NCBI GenBank assembly: GCA_963732845.1
Contig: CAVTBE010000003.1
Location: 1 to 64,000, forward strand
Source of the DNA: CAVSRC01 sp963732845
Lineage (GTDB): Bacteria > Pseudomonadota > Alphaproteobacteria > Rhizobiales > Kaistiaceae
Reading direction: 5' to 3'
DNA: 64,000 bases
The notes beneath the pieces were generated by a model. The model made no database searches. It was not told the DNA's origin and saw nothing but the letters and a program-made list of their open reading frames with translations. Each line of letters opens with the position of its first letter. Positions within the stretch are counted from its first letter, which is position 1. The position numbers and the translations under genes were made by a program. Of the stretch, positions 1 to 9,625 are shown one piece after another.

Positions 1-44
1 GGCGGCCGCTGGCCGCCCTTATTCTTTCACTCAGGCCGCCGGCA

Positions 45-419
45 TCAGGGCCGCCACGCCTCATAGTCGGGGTCGCCGGGCGTGCGCGGCTCGGGGCCGA
101 GAATCGACCCCGGCGGCCGATAGGCCTGCGGCGTGCCGGTGAGGTTGGGCTGATGTGGCTTCTGCCAATCACGCGGCTGGTAGGCACCCGGCACCTCGTC
201 CGTGCGCTGGTGCATCCAGGCATGCCAGCCGGGCGGGATCCGCGACGGCTCGGCGAGCCCCTTATAGGCGACCCAACGGCGGCCATTGCCACGCATGCGG
301 TAGTAGCGGTTGCCGGACTCGTCGGTGCCGACCAACTCGCCCTTGCGCCAAATCTGGAACCGGGTGCCGAGCGTCTCGCCGTTCCACCAGGTGAAGAACT
401 GCAGCAGGAAGTCTTTCAT
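45..419 (-). CDS. NADH:ubiquinone oxidoreductase subunit NDUFA12 family protein
   Basis: 124 aa. This small accessory subunit of respiratory complex I is the bacterial counterpart of mitochondrial NDUFA12 (B17.2) and is typical of alphaproteobacteria. The sequence shows the family pattern throughout: MKDFLLQFFTWWNGETLGTR at the N-terminus, then GNRYYR, RRWVAY, IPPGWHAW and KPHQPNLTGT, ending in a proline-rich tail. The ATG at 417-419 is chosen because the family begins here. The frame stays open upstream into rne only because rne carries a shift near 550, so the apparent rne-NDUFA12 fusion is rejected. It lies 43 nt downstream of the expected rne stop on the same strand. Bases 1-44 downstream show no recognisable gene. 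Confidence 0.9.
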   Translation of the reverse strand: MKDFLLQFFTWWNGETLGTRFQIWRKGELVGTDESGNRYYRMRGNGRRWVAYKGLAEPSRIPPGWHAWMHQRTDEVPGAYQPRDWQKPHQPNLTGTPQAYRPPGSILGPEPRTPGDPDYEAWRP

Positions 420-462
420 GTCCGCACCTTTGACCGCATCCGGCTCTGCCCGCAAGGCCCGA

Positions 463-3210
463 TCAGAAGAATGACGTGCGCCGCTGCCACCAGCCGCTGC
501 GCTTCGGCGCGGCCTCGTCCGGCCGCTCCGGCTCGGCCGGCCGTTCGTCGCGGCCGGCCGTTCGTCGGCAGCCGGCTTCGGCGGACCATCGGTCGGCGCC
601 GCGTCAGGCTGCGGCATCGGCGTGCTGAGGGCGGGGGCAGGGGCTTCCTCCTCCGGCGCCGGCTCGGGCTGAGACCACGCGTCAGGCACCGGCTCGGGCT
701 GAGACCACGCGTCAGGCGCCTCGGGCGCCGCCACGGGCTCTGCGTCGTCGGCACCGTTGACCGCGGCAGGTGCAGCAGCCTCGGCCGCCATTGGTTCGGC
801 TGCCACCGGCTCGGCCTCGCCGGCATCGTCGCCGCCGCCGCCCGCCTCAGCGGTCTCGCCGGCCTGCCGCTCCTCGCCGCCGCGTCCGCGCCGCCCGCGC
901 CGTCCACCGCGCCGTCCGCGCCGCCGCTTGCGCGGCGTACCGTCGCCCTCGGAATCGCCGTCGGATGCCGTTGCCTCGGCCTGATCGTCTTCCGCCGCCG
1001 CGGCCTCCGCTTCCGGCTCCTCGCTTTCGCCCTCGGCTGCCGTCTCACCGCCGCGCTCGCTGCCGCCGCGGCGCCGCCGCCGACGGCGCTTGCGGCGCGT
1101 GACATCCTCGCCGGCGGGCTCTTCCGGGCTGCCGAACGCCTGGTCCTGGGCCGCATCCGCCAGCTCGGCCGGGCTTTCCGCCTCGGAGTCCACCTCCGGC
1201 TGCACCGAATCCAGTTGCACCGAATCCGGCTGCACCGTGTCCGGCTGGATCGACCGCGGCTGGATCTCGCGCCGGTCCACCGGCTCGCCGCGCTCGACGA
1301 CGAAATGGGCGCCGTTGTTGATCAGCTCGTCGGCCGCCACCGTGATGTGCAGGCCGAAGCGCTGCTCGATCTCGGAAAGGTGCGAGCGCTTCTGGTTGAG
1401 GATGTAGAGCGCCACCGGCGTCCGCGTGCGGATCGTCAGATGATGCGTGACGCCCTTGAGCAACTGGTCCTCGAGCGAGCGCAGCACGTGCAGCGCGACC
1501 GAGGCGGGCGCCCGTACATGTCCGCTGCCCTGGCAGGTCGGGCACACGGTGGTGGTCGATTTCGAGCACGCCGGTGCGGATGCGCTGGCGCGACATCTCG
1601 AGCAGGCCGAAATGCGAGATGCGGCCGACCTGGATGCGCGCCCGGTCGTTCTTCAGCGCATCGTTGAGCCGGCGCTCGACCGCCCGGTTGTTGCGCTTCT
1701 CCTCCATGTCGATGAAGTCGATGACGATGAGGCCGGCGAGGTCGCGCAGGCGCAGCTGGCGGGCAACTTCCTCCGCCGCCTCGAGGTTCGTCTGCAGCGC
1801 CGTGTCCTCGATATTGTGCTCGCGCGTCGAACGGCCCGAGTTGACGTCGATGGAAACCAGCGCTTCGGTCGGGTTGATGACCATGTAGCCGCCCGACCTG
1901 AGCGTCACCTGGGGGCTAAACATCGCGTCGAGCTGCGCCTCGATGCCGTAGCGGGCGAAGAGCGGCTGGCCTTCCTTGTAGGGCTGGACGTTCTTGGCAT
2001 GGCTCGGCATGAGCATGCGCATGAAGTCCTTGGCCTCGCGATAGGCGTCGTCGCCGGCGACGACCACCTCGTCGATGTCCTTGTTGTAGAGGTCGCGGAT
2101 GGAGCGCTTGATCAGCGAGCCTTCCTCGTAGACCAGCGCCGGTGCCGTGGAGCGCAGCGTCAGCTCGCGCACGTTTTCCCACAGCCTCAGCAGGTATTCG
2201 AAATCGCGCTTGACCTCGGCGCGTGTGCGGCTGGCCCCGGCGGTCCTCAGGATCACGCCCATGCCTTCCGGCACCTCCAGGTCGGAAACCACCTGCTTGA
2301 GGCGCTTGCGGTCGGAAACCGAGGTGATCTTGCGGCTGATGCCGCCGCCGCGGGCGGTATTGGGCATCAGCACCGAATAGCGGCCGGCCAGCGACAGATA
2401 GGTGGTCAGCGCCGCACCCTTGTTGCCGCGCTCCTCCTTGACGACCTGGACGAGCAGCACCTGGCGGCGCTTGATGACTTCCTGGATCTTGTATTGGCGC
2501 GCGCGCGACTTGCGCCGCACCGGCACCTCTTCCATCGCGTCCTCGGCGCCGACCGATTCGACCCGGTCGTCGCTGACGACCTCGTCGCCCTCGGCTTCGC
2601 CGGCCTCAGCTTCGCCGGCCTCGGCCTCATCGGCCGCCGCCATCGCCGCCGCCTCGCCGTCGTCTTCCGCGGCCGCCGGTTCGTCGCCGTCGGCTTCGTC
2701 CGCGTCCTCGCTCCCCGGCAGTTCGCCGCCTGCCGATGGTTCGTCTGCGGCCGGCTCGCTGATCGTCGGCGCTGCCGCCGCTTCGGCGGCCATCGCGGGC
2801 GCGCCGTCGTCGCCGGCATCTTCCGCTTCCCCTTCGCCGTGGACCGGCTCCTCGGGAACCTCGGATTCAACCTCGGCCGCCTCGTTGTCGCGTTGCGCCT
2901 CTTCGACCGGCTCCTCGTCGATCTCGCGCTGCTCGGCCTCGATCAGCGCCTGCCGGTCGGCGACCGGGATCTGGTAGTAGTCGGGATGGATTTCCGAGAA
3001 GGCGAGGAAGCCGTGGCGGTTGCCGCCGTAATCGACGAAGGCCGCCTGAAGCGACGGTTCGACCCGCGTGACCTTCGCTAGATAGATATTCCCGCGTAAC
3101 TGCCGGCGGCTGGCCAATTCGAAGTCAAACTCTTCGACCCGGTTGCCGCGCACCACCACCACCCGGGTCTCTTCCGGATGGGCGGCGTCGATGAGCATCT
3201 TGTTTGCCAT
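463..3210 (-). CDS. rne: Ribonuclease E (reading frame interrupted twice)
   Basis: About 910-915 aa if repaired. This is the essential endoribonuclease of mRNA decay and rRNA processing. The N-terminal S1 domain is split by a long acidic Glu/Ala-rich insert (about residues 90-215), as in other alphaproteobacterial RNase E. The catalytic domain shows the metal-binding aspartates in SIDVNSGR and VIDFIDME, and the Zn-link CPTCQGSG. The C-terminal half is low-complexity with Arg-rich blocks. Frame break 1: an extra base in TTT at 1560-1562, just before the Zn-link. Frame break 2: near 550, where a 17-bp unit is tandemly repeated. Beyond it, the next frame gives the family's usual ending, RSGWWQRR, and a stop at 463-465. 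The start at 3210 is preceded by GGAG. Sequence error is the likeliest cause of break 1. Confidence 0.88.
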
Positions 3211-3856
3211 GGATTGGGATCTCCGCGGTCGCGTCCCCGGTCCGTCGGCGGGCGCTTTGCGCCCCTGCCGTAGCGGCCGGAGAGGGACCGGCTTGTCTTG
3301 AAGTGATCGGGGCGCGCATCCCCACGGCCGCTCGCGCCGGAACCCCGACGGCCAAGGCCGGATCGGGGGGGCGGCTGATGAAGCGATTTTGCCGGGTTCA
3401 TGAAAGGCGCCGTTACCTTGTTACAATTCTATGTGCGGAATCGGTACAAAGGACACCCAATGCTTTCCGTGGCCAACGAGCCGCGGGCGCCGGGCCGTCC
3501 GGATCACGGATATCGGGCAAGTGAACGCGCTTTGCTCTTGAGGAGCGCATCAGTCCGGCCCTCGTCCGGTACATTCTCCGCCACGCCCGCATCGGGCTCG
3601 ACGGAACCAACTGGCACGGATGTCAAGGAAATCCGCCGTTTCGGCCCGCGACCGCCTGTCACTGCAGCGCGGACGGAGAATGAATTCCGTATCTTGTGTT
3701 GTATGCATGCAAACGAGTCTTGGCAAGAACCGCAATGAATTGGGCAGACGGGCCGGTTTTTGCAAGTTGCGGTTAACCATTGGCCTTCCATGCTTTAAGA
3801 CGGATAGGGAACCATGGATGCCCGGCGCGGAGGGCTGGCGCCCGGAGGCAAGGCTG
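3211..3856. other. Divergent intergenic region between rne and the amidase gene
   Basis: This 646-bp stretch must hold the rne leader and promoter (minus strand) and the amidase promoter (plus strand). Parts of it (about 3400-3470 and 3690-3800) are visibly more AT-rich than the flanking genes, as expected for promoter DNA. I see no convincing conserved coding region. Short open frames exist but lack recognisable family features. RNase E genes in other bacteria have long autoregulated leaders, but I cannot show a specific structure here. Confidence 0.5.
3773..3780 (+). promoter_or_regulatory. Possible CtrA half-site (TTAACCAT) upstream of the amidase gene
   Basis: The octamer TTAACCAT lies 77-84 bases upstream of the amidase ATG, in AT-rich intergenic DNA. 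TTAACC-type half-sites are bound by the cell-cycle regulator CtrA in alphaproteobacteria, and division/peptidoglycan genes are common targets. A single octamer is weak evidence, and no perfect TTAA-N7-TTAA partner is seen. Confidence 0.25.
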
Positions 3857-5125
3857 ATGAGATTCGCAACCGCCGCCCGGCGCGGTTTCATCGCCAGGCT
3901 GACGACTCCGATAGTGGCCGTTGTGGTGGCCCTGTCGGCGGCGATGGCGCATGCCGAGGACACCGTTCAGATGGCGGCGGCCGCCGACGGCCCGGTCATG
4001 CTGGGCGCGCGCATCGTCGGCGACGACAGTCGCGTGCGTTTCGTCGCCGACCTGTCGAAGAAGGTGACCGCGACCGTCTTCACGCTTGCCGACCCCGACC
4101 GCATCGTGGTCGATCTGCCCGAGGTGCGCTTCGCGCTGCCGCAGCTTGCCGGCACCACCGGCCGCGGGCTGATCGCGACCTTCCGCTATGGCCTGATCTC
4201 GCCCGGCAAGTCGCGGATTGTCATGGATCTCACCGGGCCGACGCTGATCGACAAGACCTTCGTCGTCGATCCCGCCGACGGCCAGCCGGCACGGCTGGTG
4301 ATCGACGCCATACCGACCGACCGCGCCCAGTTCCTGGCCGCGACCCGCGAATACAAGCGCCAGCAGCTCGCCACCGCCGCGGACGCCGCCGGTCCCGCGG
4401 TCGACAGTGCCGGTGACCATGGCGACAAGCCGGTGATCGTCGTCGACCCGGGCCACGGCGGCATCGACAACGGCGCCCATGGCGGCGGCGGCGTGCTTGA
4501 GAAGGACGTGACGCTCGCCTTCGGCAAGACGCTCGGCAAGCTGCTCGAAGCCAGCGGGCGCTACACGGTGATCTATACCCGTGACGACAACTCCTACATC
4601 GCACTCGGCGAGCGGGTGGCGATCGCGCGGCGCAATAACGCCGACCTGCTCGTCTCCATCCACGCCAACTCCTTTCCGGGCGGCTCGGTGCGCGGCGCCA
4701 TCGTCTACACGGCCTCCGACAAGGCCTCCGACAAGATGGCGGCGGCGCTTGCCGACACCGAGAACCAGTCGGACGTCCTCGCCGGCATCGACGTCGATTC
4801 GGCCGATTCGGACGATGTGAAGAACATCCTCATCGACCTGACCCGCCGCGAGACGCGCAATTTCGGCGTCGTCTTCGCCCAGAACCTGGTCAAGGAACTG
4901 GGCAGGACCACCCGCCTGTTCAAGGTTCCCCACCAGGAGGCGAGCTTCAAGGTCCTGGAGGCGCCGGACGTGCCCTCGGCCCTGGTCGAACTCGGCTACC
5001 TGAGCAATCCCAACGACGCCAAGCTGATGGTCACCCAGGCGTGGCAGGACAAGACCGCCGAATCGATCGTCAAGGCGATCAATGACTATTTCCGCACGCG
5101 CGTGGCCGGACGCGGCGGCAATTGA
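3857..5125 (+). CDS. N-acetylmuramoyl-L-alanine amidase with AMIN domain
   Basis: 422 aa. This periplasmic zinc amidase cleaves the stem peptide from muramic acid during daughter-cell separation. It starts with a signal peptide (Arg-rich, then a hydrophobic stretch, cleaving after AMAHA). An AMIN-type beta domain (about residues 40-140) is followed by an Amidase_3 domain (about 190-415). Zn-ligand motifs are visible: DPGHGG, the Glu in LEKD, and SIHAN. The catalytic Glu is in ALVELGYLSN. The ATG at 3857 is chosen because it places the signal peptide at the N-terminus; longer in-frame starts exist upstream. It lies between rne and mrcA, an order conserved in many Hyphomicrobiales, so it is an AmiC-type enzyme acting in the same wall-remodelling neighbourhood as PBP1A. 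Confidence 0.92.
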   Translation: MRFATAARRGFIARLTTPIVAVVVALSAAMAHAEDTVQMAAAADGPVMLGARIVGDDSRVRFVADLSKKVTATVFTLADPDRIVVDLPEVRFALPQLAGTTGRGLIATFRYGLISPGKSRIVMDLTGPTLIDKTFVVDPADGQPARLVIDAIPTDRAQFLAATREYKRQQLATAADAAGPAVDSAGDHGDKPVIVVDPGHGGIDNGAHGGGGVLEKDVTLAFGKTLGKLLEASGRYTVIYTRDDNSYIALGERVAIARRNNADLLVSIHANSFPGGSVRGAIVYTASDKASDKMAAALADTENQSDVLAGIDVDSADSDDVKNILIDLTRRETRNFGVVFAQNLVKELGRTTRLFKVPHQEASFKVLEAPDVPSALVELGYLSNPNDAKLMVTQAWQDKTAESIVKAINDYFRTRVAGRGGN

Positions 5126-5350
5126 GGCTGTTGCCGAAGTGCCATGGATGGTGCATGGGGACGTCGCGGACCGGCCGCGCGCCCCATAATCTCCACAAAG
5201 TGTCGAGAAGACGGGCAGGGGTGCGATGGAGCGTCATGGCCATGAAAAATCCGTCGGGCAGGGAAGCCTTGACCGCGACTGCTGAAATGAGGCTTCTGCC
5301 GGACCGACGGCCGGCGCGTCGCGTATGAGCGGCCGGGTGATGGACAGACT

Positions 5351-7822
5351 ATGATACTGCGATTCCTCGGCTACCTATTCGGGATTGGCGCCGTGCTCTT
5401 TCTTGCCGTTGCAGCGGTCGCCGCCTGGTACATCTCCGGGCTGACGGCCGATCTTCCCAATTACGACGTGCTGGCCAAGTACGAGCCGCCGGTGATGACC
5501 CGCGTGCATGCCGCGGACGGCCAGCTGGTCGCCGAATATGCCAAGGAGCGGCGCCTCTATCTGCCCATCCAGGCGATCCCCGACCGGGTCAAGGCGGCCT
5601 TCATCTCGGCCGAGGACAAGAGCTTCTACGAGCATTCCGGCCTCGACTATTACGGCATCATGCGCGCCGTGTTCACCAACCTGCGCAACCGCATCGACGG
5701 CAACGGCGGTCCGCTCGTCGGCGCCTCGACCATCACCCAGCAGGTGGCCAAGAACTTCCTCCTGTCGAGCGATCAGACCATCGACCGCAAGATCAAGGAG
5801 GCGATGCTGTCGCTGAGGATCGAGCAGGCCTATTCCAAGGACAAGATCCTCGAGCTCTACCTCAACGAGATCTATTTCGGCCTCGGCGCCTATGGCGTCG
5901 CCTCCGCCGCGCTCACCTATTTCGACAAGTCGGTGCACGAGCTGACGCTGGCCGAGACCGCCTATCTGGCGGCGCTGCCCAAGGGCCCCAACAACTACAA
6001 TCCGTTCCGCCATCCCGACCGGGCGGTCGAGCGGCGCAACTGGGTGATCGACCGCATGGTCGAGAACGGCTACGCCACCAAGGAGGAGGGCGAGGCGGCG
6101 AAGAAGGAGCCGATCGGCGTCGTCGTGCATGACACCACGCCGGCGATGTTTGGCGCCGACTACTTCGTCGAGGAGGTCCGCCGCGAGCTGATCGACATGT
6201 ACGGCGAGAAGACGCTGTACGAAGGCGGCCTGTCGGTGCGCACCTCGCTCAACCCGCAGCTTCAGGTGTTGGCCCGCCAGTCGCTGGTCGACGGCCTCGT
6301 CGGGTACGACGAGGCACACGGCTGGCGCGGTCCGGTAAGCCACATCGACGATATGTCGGGCGACTGGGGGCCGAAGGTCGCCAAGGTGAACGCGCTCGCC
6401 GACGTCATCGAGTGGCGCCTCGCCGTTGTCCTCTCCGTCGATGACAAGGGTGCCAAGATCGGCCTGCAGCCGAGCCTCGAGCAGGGCACCGGCAAGGTCG
6501 CCCCCGATCGCGAGACCGGCGTCATTCCGTTCGACCAGCTCAAATGGGCCAAGTGGCAGACGGGTGCGAAGAAGGGCAAGGCGATCAAGAGCGCCAGTGA
6601 CGTGCTCTCCGTCGGCGATGTCGTCTATGTCGAAAAGGCCGACGGCGGCCCCGACGAATACACCCTGCGCCAGGTGCCGGAGGTCGAGGGCGCCATCGTC
6701 GTGATGGACCCGCACACCGGCCGTGTACAAGCCATGGTCGGTGGCTTCTCCTACGACGCCAGCGAGTTCAACCGCGCCACCCAGGCCGAGCGCCAGCCCG
6801 GCTCCTCCTTCAAGCCGTTCGTCTATTCCGCCGCGCTCGACAACGGCTACACGCCGTCCTCGGTGGTCATGGACGCGCCGCTGTCCATCGATCTCGGCGG
6901 TGGCCAGGGCGTGTGGGAGCCGGAGAACTATGAGGGCGACTTCCTCGGCCCCTCGACGCTGAGGACCGGCATCGTGCATTCGCGCAACGTCATGACCGTG
7001 CGTCTGGCCCAGGACATGGGCATGCCGCTCATCGCCGAATACGCCCGCCGGTTCGGCATCTACGACAACATGATGCCGGTGCTCTCCATGGCGCTCGGCG
7101 CCGGCGAGACGACGGTCTTGCGCATGGCCTCGGGCTACTCGGTGTTCGACAACGGCGGCAAGGAAGTGCGGCCGACCCTGATCGACCGCATCCAGAACCG
7201 TTTCGGCCAGACGATCTTCCGCCACGAGAACCGCACCTGCGAGGGCTGCGACGCCGACAGCTGGCACAACCAGCCGGAACCGAAGGTCATCGACAATGCC
7301 GAGCAGGTGCTCGACCCGATGACGGCCTACCAGATCACCTCGATGATGGAAGACGTCGTCCGGCGCGGCACCGGCACCGCCGCCAAGGCGGTGGGCAAGC
7401 CGATCGCCGGCAAGACCGGCACCACCAGCGACTATCACGACGCCTGGTTCGCCGGCTTCTCGCCGGATCTGGTCGCCGTTGTCTATGTCGGCTTCGACAA
7501 GCCGCGCTCGCTCGGCCGCGGCGAGACGGGCGGCGCGCTCGCCGCGCCCATCTTCACCGAGTTCATGAAAGTGGCGCTCGCCGACAAGCCGCCGATCCCG
7601 TTCCGCGTGCCGCCGGGGATCACCTTCATCCCGATCAACCAGCAGACCGGCCTGCGCGCCAATCCCGGCGATCCCGGCACCATCCTGGAAGCCTTCAAGC
7701 CCGGCACCGGGCCGCCCGACACCTATTCGATCATCGGCTACACCGACACCGAGGGCCGGCCACTGACCGTGGCGCCGGAATCCGACCGGGCGGTGATCTC
7801 GGGCACCGGCGGGCTCTACTAG
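5351..7822 (+). CDS. mrcA: Penicillin-binding protein 1A (bifunctional transglycosylase/transpeptidase)
   Basis: 823 aa, the usual PBP1A length. This inner-membrane enzyme polymerises glycan strands and cross-links peptides. An N-terminal transmembrane helix (about residues 8-32) precedes the GT51 transglycosylase domain, with the catalytic-Glu motif EDKSFYEHSGLD, GASTITQQ and KEAMLSLRIEQAYSKDKILE. An OB-like linker domain follows. The transpeptidase domain has the active-site Ser in QPGSSFKP (SxxK), SRN (SxN) and GKTGTT (KTG). The gene is downstream of the amidase and is followed by a strong intrinsic terminator, so it ends this cell-wall unit. The start has only a weak ribosome-binding site. 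Confidence 0.96.
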   Translation: MILRFLGYLFGIGAVLFLAVAAVAAWYISGLTADLPNYDVLAKYEPPVMTRVHAADGQLVAEYAKERRLYLPIQAIPDRVKAAFISAEDKSFYEHSGLDYYGIMRAVFTNLRNRIDGNGGPLVGASTITQQVAKNFLLSSDQTIDRKIKEAMLSLRIEQAYSKDKILELYLNEIYFGLGAYGVASAALTYFDKSVHELTLAETAYLAALPKGPNNYNPFRHPDRAVERRNWVIDRMVENGYATKEEGEAAKKEPIGVVVHDTTPAMFGADYFVEEVRRELIDMYGEKTLYEGGLSVRTSLNPQLQVLARQSLVDGLVGYDEAHGWRGPVSHIDDMSGDWGPKVAKVNALADVIEWRLAVVLSVDDKGAKIGLQPSLEQGTGKVAPDRETGVIPFDQLKWAKWQTGAKKGKAIKSASDVLSVGDVVYVEKADGGPDEYTLRQVPEVEGAIVVMDPHTGRVQAMVGGFSYDASEFNRATQAERQPGSSFKPFVYSAALDNGYTPSSVVMDAPLSIDLGGGQGVWEPENYEGDFLGPSTLRTGIVHSRNVMTVRLAQDMGMPLIAEYARRFGIYDNMMPVLSMALGAGETTVLRMASGYSVFDNGGKEVRPTLIDRIQNRFGQTIFRHENRTCEGCDADSWHNQPEPKVIDNAEQVLDPMTAYQITSMMEDVVRRGTGTAAKAVGKPIAGKTGTTSDYHDAWFAGFSPDLVAVVYVGFDKPRSLGRGETGGALAAPIFTEFMKVALADKPPIPFRVPPGITFIPINQQTGLRANPGDPGTILEAFKPGTGPPDTYSIIGYTDTEGRPLTVAPESDRAVISGTGGLY

Positions 7823-7857
7823 CCGGCCGCCAGCAGCGCCCGCATTCCAGACGAGAA

Positions 7858-7887
7858 CCGTCCGCCGACCTGGCGGACGGTTTTTTT
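7858..7887 (+). terminator. Rho-independent terminator of mrcA
   Basis: A 9-bp GC-rich stem (CCGTCCGCC / GGCGGACGG) with a 5-base loop is followed directly by seven T residues, 36 bp past the mrcA stop. This separates mrcA from the secreted-protein cluster downstream. Confidence 0.93.
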
Positions 7888-8022
7888 GTCTTGGCGGATT
7901 GCCCTTTGTATTGGCGGAATACCTTCAATTCGCCACGATCGCTGGCAATATGAACCGTGGAGAGGGAATTCGCAGGGCCGTGACGTTTCGTGCGCCGCGG
8001 CAGGGGCATGAAGGAAGAGGTA

Positions 8023-8253
8023 ATGCACCGACTGCTCGTTCTCTCAAGCCTGGCCGTCGCCATGGTCACCCTCCCGGGGCTGGCCACGGCGAGCAACCCC
8101 GGCACGTCGCATCAGGATATCGGGTCCGTCATCGCCGACCCGGATGATGCCGGCCGCGTGGCCGATTACTGGACACCCTCTCGCCTGGCCACCGCCGCGG
8201 ACCTGTCCGTGCTGGTGCTTCCCGGCAGCGGGTTCCAGGCCGCGCCGTCCTGA
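8023..8253 (+). CDS. Small secreted protein with a single WTPxR motif
   Basis: 76 aa, function unknown. It has an N-terminal signal peptide (MHRLLVLSSL, then a hydrophobic core, likely cleavage after ATA). The mature part of about 50 residues carries GRVADYWTPSRLATA, the same motif that follows the signal peptide in the next three genes. The start ATG at 8023 is chosen because it opens the signal peptide and follows AGGAAGAGG. There are no cysteines or other recognised domain. It looks like a minimal member, or a truncated relative, of the neighbouring secreted family. It could also be the decayed 5' end of a longer gene. It sits immediately after the mrcA terminator. Confidence 0.6.
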   Translation: MHRLLVLSSLAVAMVTLPGLATASNPGTSHQDIGSVIADPDDAGRVADYWTPSRLATAADLSVLVLPGSGFQAAPS

Positions 8254-8446
8254 CGTCGCCAGACCGGCAGATCGCACCTCAGCAATCGACGGGAAGCCGC
8301 CGGCCGAGCCAGTCGCGCCCGAGGCGAATTCTTCCCCCGATTATTGTGTGATCGGCAAAAACAGGCCAATCTTTGGAACGAGCCTGTGCACTGTTTCCGG
8401 AGAACCACTCGACCCGCCATCGGGCGTCTCGAAAATGGAGGTTTTT

Positions 8447-9391
8447 GTGCAACTGACCCGTCTCGCCGCCGCTGCCGCGGCATCCCTCATGATCTGTGGA
8501 ATGACTGCCGCCCAGGCCGACGACTCGATCGGGTCGGCCAAAGCCGCTGCCGGCGAACGCGCCGCCGATCACTGGACGCCTGAGGCCATGTCGGCGGCCG
8601 TCCAGGCGCCGAAGCCCAGCGTCGATCCGTCGACGATCAAAGTGCCGCCGGGCTCCGGCCGCTCGGCCGTGAACCCCGGTGCCTTGCCCTCCGAGGTGAG
8701 CGAGGCGACGTCCAAGATGCAGCACGAGCGTGCCGCCGGCGACGTCAATACGGTGCCCTTCGTCTTTGCCGGCAAGATGTTCTTCTCCAAGCCGGACGGC
8801 GATTTCACCTGCTCGGCGCAGTTCATCTCGAAGAACGTGGTGCTGACCGCCGCCCATTGCGTGCGCGACGACAAGTCGGGCGACTTCTGGAAGAACATCA
8901 CCTTCTTCCTGCAGTACGACAAGGGCCACGCCAGCGCCAAGTACACCCAGAAGTGCGTCGCCACCTTCAACGGCTGGGTGCAGGAAGGTCCCGAGAAGTA
9001 CCTGTCCGACTTCGCCATGTACCTGGTCGACGGCGAATCGAAGACCGGCTGGTTCGGCACGCAGTGGGACTGGCAGGGCACTTACAAGAACGCCAACAAG
9101 ATCGGCTATCCCAGCGGCGTCGACCAGGGTGAAGTGATGCAGGTCGTCGGTGGACCGATCACTGTCGGCGAGGGCCTCGTCCAGATGAAGCACGGCGACC
9201 CCAACAAGCAGCAGGGTTCGAGCGGCGGCGCCTGGATCGGCGATTACGACACCAAGGGCGATCCTGAGCACAACCACATCATCAGCGTCGAGTCGTTCAA
9301 CTTCGCCGACCAGCCCGGCGTCGATTACGGCCCGTATTTCGACGACCGCGTCAAGAAGCTCTACGACTACGTGAGCAACGGGTGCCAGTAG
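8447..9391 (+). CDS. Secreted trypsin/V8-like serine protease with N-terminal WTPE motif
   Basis: 314 aa from the GTG at 8447, which has GGAGG five bases upstream; the ATG at 8435 is an alternative. A signal peptide ends near AAQA (residue 24). GERAADHWTPEAMSAA follows, then a Pro-rich linker, then a chymotrypsin-fold domain. The triad is complete: His137 (LTAAHC), Asp188 (SDFAMYL) and Ser259 (QGSSGGAW). Four cysteines fit two disulfides (FTC, AHC, QKC and the C-terminal NGCQ). It resembles secreted V8/Glu-endopeptidase-like S1 proteases; substrate unknown. The region between signal and catalytic domain is probably a propeptide or a docking segment (inference). A paralogue without the triad follows directly. 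Confidence 0.82.
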   Translation: MQLTRLAAAAAASLMICGMTAAQADDSIGSAKAAAGERAADHWTPEAMSAAVQAPKPSVDPSTIKVPPGSGRSAVNPGALPSEVSEATSKMQHERAAGDVNTVPFVFAGKMFFSKPDGDFTCSAQFISKNVVLTAAHCVRDDKSGDFWKNITFFLQYDKGHASAKYTQKCVATFNGWVQEGPEKYLSDFAMYLVDGESKTGWFGTQWDWQGTYKNANKIGYPSGVDQGEVMQVVGGPITVGEGLVQMKHGDPNKQQGSSGGAWIGDYDTKGDPEHNHIISVESFNFADQPGVDYGPYFDDRVKKLYDYVSNGCQ

Positions 9392-9424
9392 TCGCGTGCC
9401 GCCCCGCGGGGCGCGCGCGACTTT
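9391..9424 (+). terminator. Likely intrinsic terminator after the protease gene
   Basis: A GC-rich hairpin (outer stem GTCGCG/CGCGAC, inner palindrome GCCCCGCGGGGC) overlaps the stop codon and is followed by TTTC. The U-tract is short, so efficiency is uncertain. Confidence 0.5.
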
Positions 9425-9625
9425 CGCCAATGCGGAAGGGCAGGCGTCGTGGCCATCCGCGCCACACGCACCGGGATGAACCGGCTGCCCTTCCTCCTCC
9501 CGGCTTCGGTCGTCGGCCGCTCATCCTGGCTGCCGACGGCTCCGGGCGCTGAATGAATGGACTTCCCGGGCCCCCGGGCCCGGAGCAACATCGTGACGAT
9601 TGACCGGACAAAAAAGGGGACGACA

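Noticed and set aside
45..1547. A natural RNase E-NDUFA12 fusion protein
   Set aside because: NDUFA12 has its own start and normal length, and the normal RNase E terminus and stop exist one frame away at 463. The fusion arises only from the frame shift near 550.
3400..3738. Small protein gene in the rne-amidase gap
   Set aside because: Atypical composition, no motif, and no Shine-Dalgarno. It coincides with the expected promoter/leader DNA.
5375..7438. 687-codon open frame antisense to mrcA
   Set aside because: Same cause; Arg/Val/Asp-rich nonsense with no family features.
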